Positions 61,724 to 64,000 of a stretch of DNA of 64,000 nucleotides are shown here, one piece after another; position 1 is the stretch's first letter, and each line of letters starts with the position of its first letter. The position numbers and the translations under genes are program-made. Below the pieces are notes generated by a model. That model was given only the letters and a program-made list of their open reading frames with translations. It did no database searches and had not been told where the DNA came from. Source of the DNA: JASHVB01 sp035508435 (GTDB lineage Bacteria > Pseudomonadota > Alphaproteobacteria > Acetobacterales > Acetobacteraceae). The DNA lies in the NCBI GenBank assembly GCA_035508435.1, contig DATJNA010000071.1:1-64000 (forward strand), given 5' to 3'.

Positions 61724-63610
61724 TCAGCCCTCAACCACGTGGATGAAAGTTTCGGTGGGCTTGTAGCTCGCGAGGTCGATGACGTTGCGGTTGCCGCCGG
61801 CTGCGTCGCGCTCCATCACGGTGAAGTCCAGCCTGGCGTAGTGGTCCTTCACCATGCCGTTCTTCTTGGTCGGGATGTATTCTCCCACCAGCCGCCGTGC
61901 GCCCAGCTTCGCCGCCTCCTGCGCGATCAGGTTCAGCGTGGTCGGCTCGACCTGGCGGCCCAGCACGCGGCAACTCATCAGCCAGGTGTCGATATAGAGG
62001 TCCTTGTTCTCTTGCAGCCGCCCAATGATGATCGCGATCACGCCGTTGTCGCCGAACCGGTCGAGCAAGCGAAGCTGCAGCCCGAACGCATTCGGATCGG
62101 CCATGACCGCCAGCACGTCCTCATCGGTATAGCGCCTGGTGGTCAGGTTGAACTGGTTCGACTTGTTGATGAGCTGCACGATGCGCTGCAGGCCGATCCG
62201 GTCGAAGCCTTTCCACACGAGCTGCATTTCCATGCCGCGCAGATAGCTCTCCAGGTCGGTGGCTGAGGCGCGCAGTGCGTCGCGGGCCTTGTTGCCCTGG
62301 TATTGTGCGGTGCGTTCGCGGTCCTCATCGGTAACCGACAGGCCCTCGAAATAGCCGGCGTCGGCGAGAGCGCGCGGGAAATAGGTGGGATCGTCGGAGA
62401 CTTCCGGTACCGCCACGACCGGCAGTTCCTGCCGCACCAGATTGCGCTCGAACGGATTGTCGTCGAGGAACACCAGCGAGTCGATGCCGATGTTGAGCTC
62501 CTCGGCAATGGCGCGGATGTTGTCGGCCTTGTTCTGCCAGTTGGCGACGAAGCTCGAAATGTCCGGGCGGCGCAGCACCATCTCCGGGTGCTTCTCGAAC
62601 GGCTCGACCGCGTTGGCCTCGTCATTCTTGGAGCACACGGCGAGGATTACGCCGCGGCGTGACAGTTCACGGGCGTAGTCCTGGAACGCGACATAGGCCT
62701 CGCCGAGCGCGCTGCCCTGGCCGAGTGCGATGCCCTCCATGCCGTCGTCGCCGATGACTCCGCCCCACATCGTGTTGTCGAGGTCCATCACCAGGCACTT
62801 GAACGACCGTCCCTGCTTGGCGGCGAGCAAGCGGCCGACGAGATCGCCGTAGAGTGGCGCGGCGGGAGGCGCGATCTCCTGCTTGGAGCGGTGCCACAGC
62901 GCGGTGTCGTGCCACGCGGCGACGCCGTCGCGGGCGGCGTAGTCGTCGACCGTCAGCAGATCGACGCCGTCTTGATCTGCCATCGCGCGCAGCGCCTCGT
63001 TCAGCCGCGCCAGGAAGCGGGCACGCGAGCCGGGCAGGCGATGCTCATTGCTCCCCAGCACAAGGGGATGCACCGGCAGCGCGGTCTGCTGAATGACGGG
63101 GCAGCGGAAGGCTTCCCGCGCCAGCCGCCAGGTCTCGCAGATGCGGCCCTTGATCTCGTCCAGCGCGGCCTCGGCCCCCGCCGCATCCAGTCCGGCGGTG
63201 ACCCCGGCAGCGACGTGATATCCGTCCAGCGAAAGCAGGATCGCGGTCGGCATGAATTCGTGCAGGGCGGACTCCGGGTCGGACAGTTCCTGTGCGTACT
63301 GGCCGAACTCGTTCTCGTAGGTGTCGATCCAGATGCCACGGCGCAGGCCGGCGACCCGGATTGCCGGCAACAGATGCGTCAACGTGGCCGAGCCAAGCAC
63401 GGCCAGCCGCACCGGCTTGGTTGCAAGCCCGGCTGGCCGCGCGGGAAACACCCGGCGCACCGCCTCATCAAGGGCATTGGTCAGCACGAAGTTCAGCTTC
63501 GCGTTGGCGAGCGCTACCGCCTCGGGCCACGCGGCGGCCGCGTCGTTGCCCAGGGCGCGCACGCGGGCGCGCCAGTCGGGGATGGTTGGCAGCCAGTGCA
63601 GTTCGGTCAC
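61724..63610 (-). CDS. FkbH-like HAD-IIIC family protein
   Basis: This 628-residue protein has three parts. An N-terminal SGNH-hydrolase-like region (about 1-300) has the LAVLGSATLTHLLPAIRVA block. A HAD-IIIC domain has DLDNTMWGGVIGDDG near residue 285 (catalytic Asp pair) and FLDDNPFERNLV. A C-terminal acetyltransferase-like domain ends with AAKLGARRLVGEYIPTKKNGMVKDHY. FkbH-type enzymes transfer a glyceryl group from 1,3-bisphosphoglycerate to an ACP, and an ACP gene follows by 6 bp. The pathway product is unknown here. The GTG start at 63610 (TELHWLPTIPDW) is my choice; the frame is open to 63826 but the extra residues look untranslated. Confidence 0.88.
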   Translation of the reverse strand: MTELHWLPTIPDWRARVRALGNDAAAAWPEAVALANAKLNFVLTNALDEAVRRVFPARPAGLATKPVRLAVLGSATLTHLLPAIRVAGLRRGIWIDTYENEFGQYAQELSDPESALHEFMPTAILLSLDGYHVAAGVTAGLDAAGAEAALDEIKGRICETWRLAREAFRCPVIQQTALPVHPLVLGSNEHRLPGSRARFLARLNEALRAMADQDGVDLLTVDDYAARDGVAAWHDTALWHRSKQEIAPPAAPLYGDLVGRLLAAKQGRSFKCLVMDLDNTMWGGVIGDDGMEGIALGQGSALGEAYVAFQDYARELSRRGVILAVCSKNDEANAVEPFEKHPEMVLRRPDISSFVANWQNKADNIRAIAEELNIGIDSLVFLDDNPFERNLVRQELPVVAVPEVSDDPTYFPRALADAGYFEGLSVTDEDRERTAQYQGNKARDALRASATDLESYLRGMEMQLVWKGFDRIGLQRIVQLINKSNQFNLTTRRYTDEDVLAVMADPNAFGLQLRLLDRFGDNGVIAIIIGRLQENKDLYIDTWLMSCRVLGRQVEPTTLNLIAQEAAKLGARRLVGEYIPTKKNGMVKDHYARLDFTVMERDAAGGNRNVIDLASYKPTETFIHVVEG

Positions 63611-63824
63611 AATCGAGATTCCTGGCGCTGGGGCCGCCGATTTGCGGCCGGGGCGAAATCGTTTTGCGGAGCGCTTCCTCGGTTTCCAGGTAACACCGCA
63701 CCGCGGCACGTTCAACAAAAACGCGGCCGGCAGCAGCAATTGCTCATGGTTCGGACCACGCCCGCGGCTTCCCCCCTGGTGCGGATGAGGTAGGCTCGGG
63801 CGATCGGACGAAGGGGGGACAGAC

Positions 63825-64000
63825 ATGAGCGAAATCCGTACGGTGGCGACCGGACTGCGCTTTCCGGAGGGGCCGGTCGCGATGCGCGATGGCTCGGTGG
63901 CGTTGGTCGAGATCGAGCGCCAGACGGTCAGCCGCGTCGCACCCGACGGGTCGGTGACCGTGGTGGCGCAGACCGGCGGGGGTCCGAACGGGCTGGCCGT
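63825..64000 (+). CDS. SMP-30/gluconolactonase family protein, partial
   Basis: The first 58 codons of a gene cut by the window end. RTVATGLRFPEGPVAMRDGS, LVEIERQTVSRVAPDGS and AQTGGGPNGLA are the opening repeats of the SMP-30/gluconolactonase/LRE beta-propeller family, in which FPEGP carries a metal-ligand Glu. Members hydrolyse sugar lactones. GGGGGG upstream of ATG 63825 is the probable ribosome binding site. It diverges from the FkbH-like gene, with about 215 bp between starts. Confidence 0.85.
   Translation, partial: MSEIRTVATGLRFPEGPVAMRDGSVALVEIERQTVSRVAPDGSVTVVAQTGGGPNGLA

Overview
The window is GC-rich chromosomal DNA from an alphaproteobacterium. The gene mix points most plausibly to the Acetobacteraceae: a Hint-domain strand-loop-strand repeat protein, an alpha-2-macroglobulin/PBP1C locus, a quinoprotein relay gene set, and an FkbH/ACP pair. 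This family placement is an inference from gene content; no rRNA or tRNA gene was found to support it. Genes lie on both strands in short operons separated by gaps of 200-800 bp that hold short tandem repeats and decayed gene fragments.

Bases 1-5.4 kb: tadA (minus), then a tightly coupled plus-strand run of a class I glutamine amidotransferase-like hydrolase, an RsuA/RluB-type pseudouridine synthase and rsmD. A cytochrome P450 remnant follows, then a large beta-helix-like repeat protein. Bases 5.4-9.4 kb hold an Ala/Pro-rich orphan protein, a DUF4336 protein and a pentapeptide-repeat protein. The 414-bp gap between the last two carries three unrelated tandem repeats.

Bases 9.4-23.7 kb form a 14-kb envelope locus: a 2024-residue secreted protein with an LprI-like N-terminus, an alpha-2-macroglobulin with an intact thioester CTEQ motif, and penicillin-binding protein 1C. 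The last two are the classic bacterial macroglobulin/PBP1C pair; the giant upstream protein is the unusual component. A PAS/GAF/HD-GYP signalling protein follows on the minus strand.

Bases 27-44.4 kb are accessory. They hold a small HExxH protein, an orphan protein, two tandem class III CoA-transferase genes (only the first keeps the likely catalytic Asp), a SulP transporter, a DUF2252 protein, a Baeyer-Villiger-type monooxygenase next to a MetX-like hydrolase, a decayed transposase fragment, a 1326-residue strand-loop-strand repeat protein ending in a Hint domain, and a GFA-family gene cut short by a nonsense codon.

Bases 44.7-54.2 kb: an 1838-residue kinase-like/ATPase/GAF/PAS/histidine kinase protein, divergent from a four-gene sugar or polyol ABC transporter and dehydrogenase operon. 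Bases 54.3-64 kb: a DUF2235 hydrolase; a four-gene minus-strand operon (MBL hydrolase, SoxYZ-like carrier, CxxxCW rhodanese-like protein, MFS transporter) of the quinoprotein-relay type but with no dehydrogenase in view; a low-GC alpha/beta hydrolase; a frameshifted cytochrome oxidase subunit IV-like gene; an ACP and FkbH-like pair; and the start of an SMP-30/gluconolactonase gene cut by the window end.
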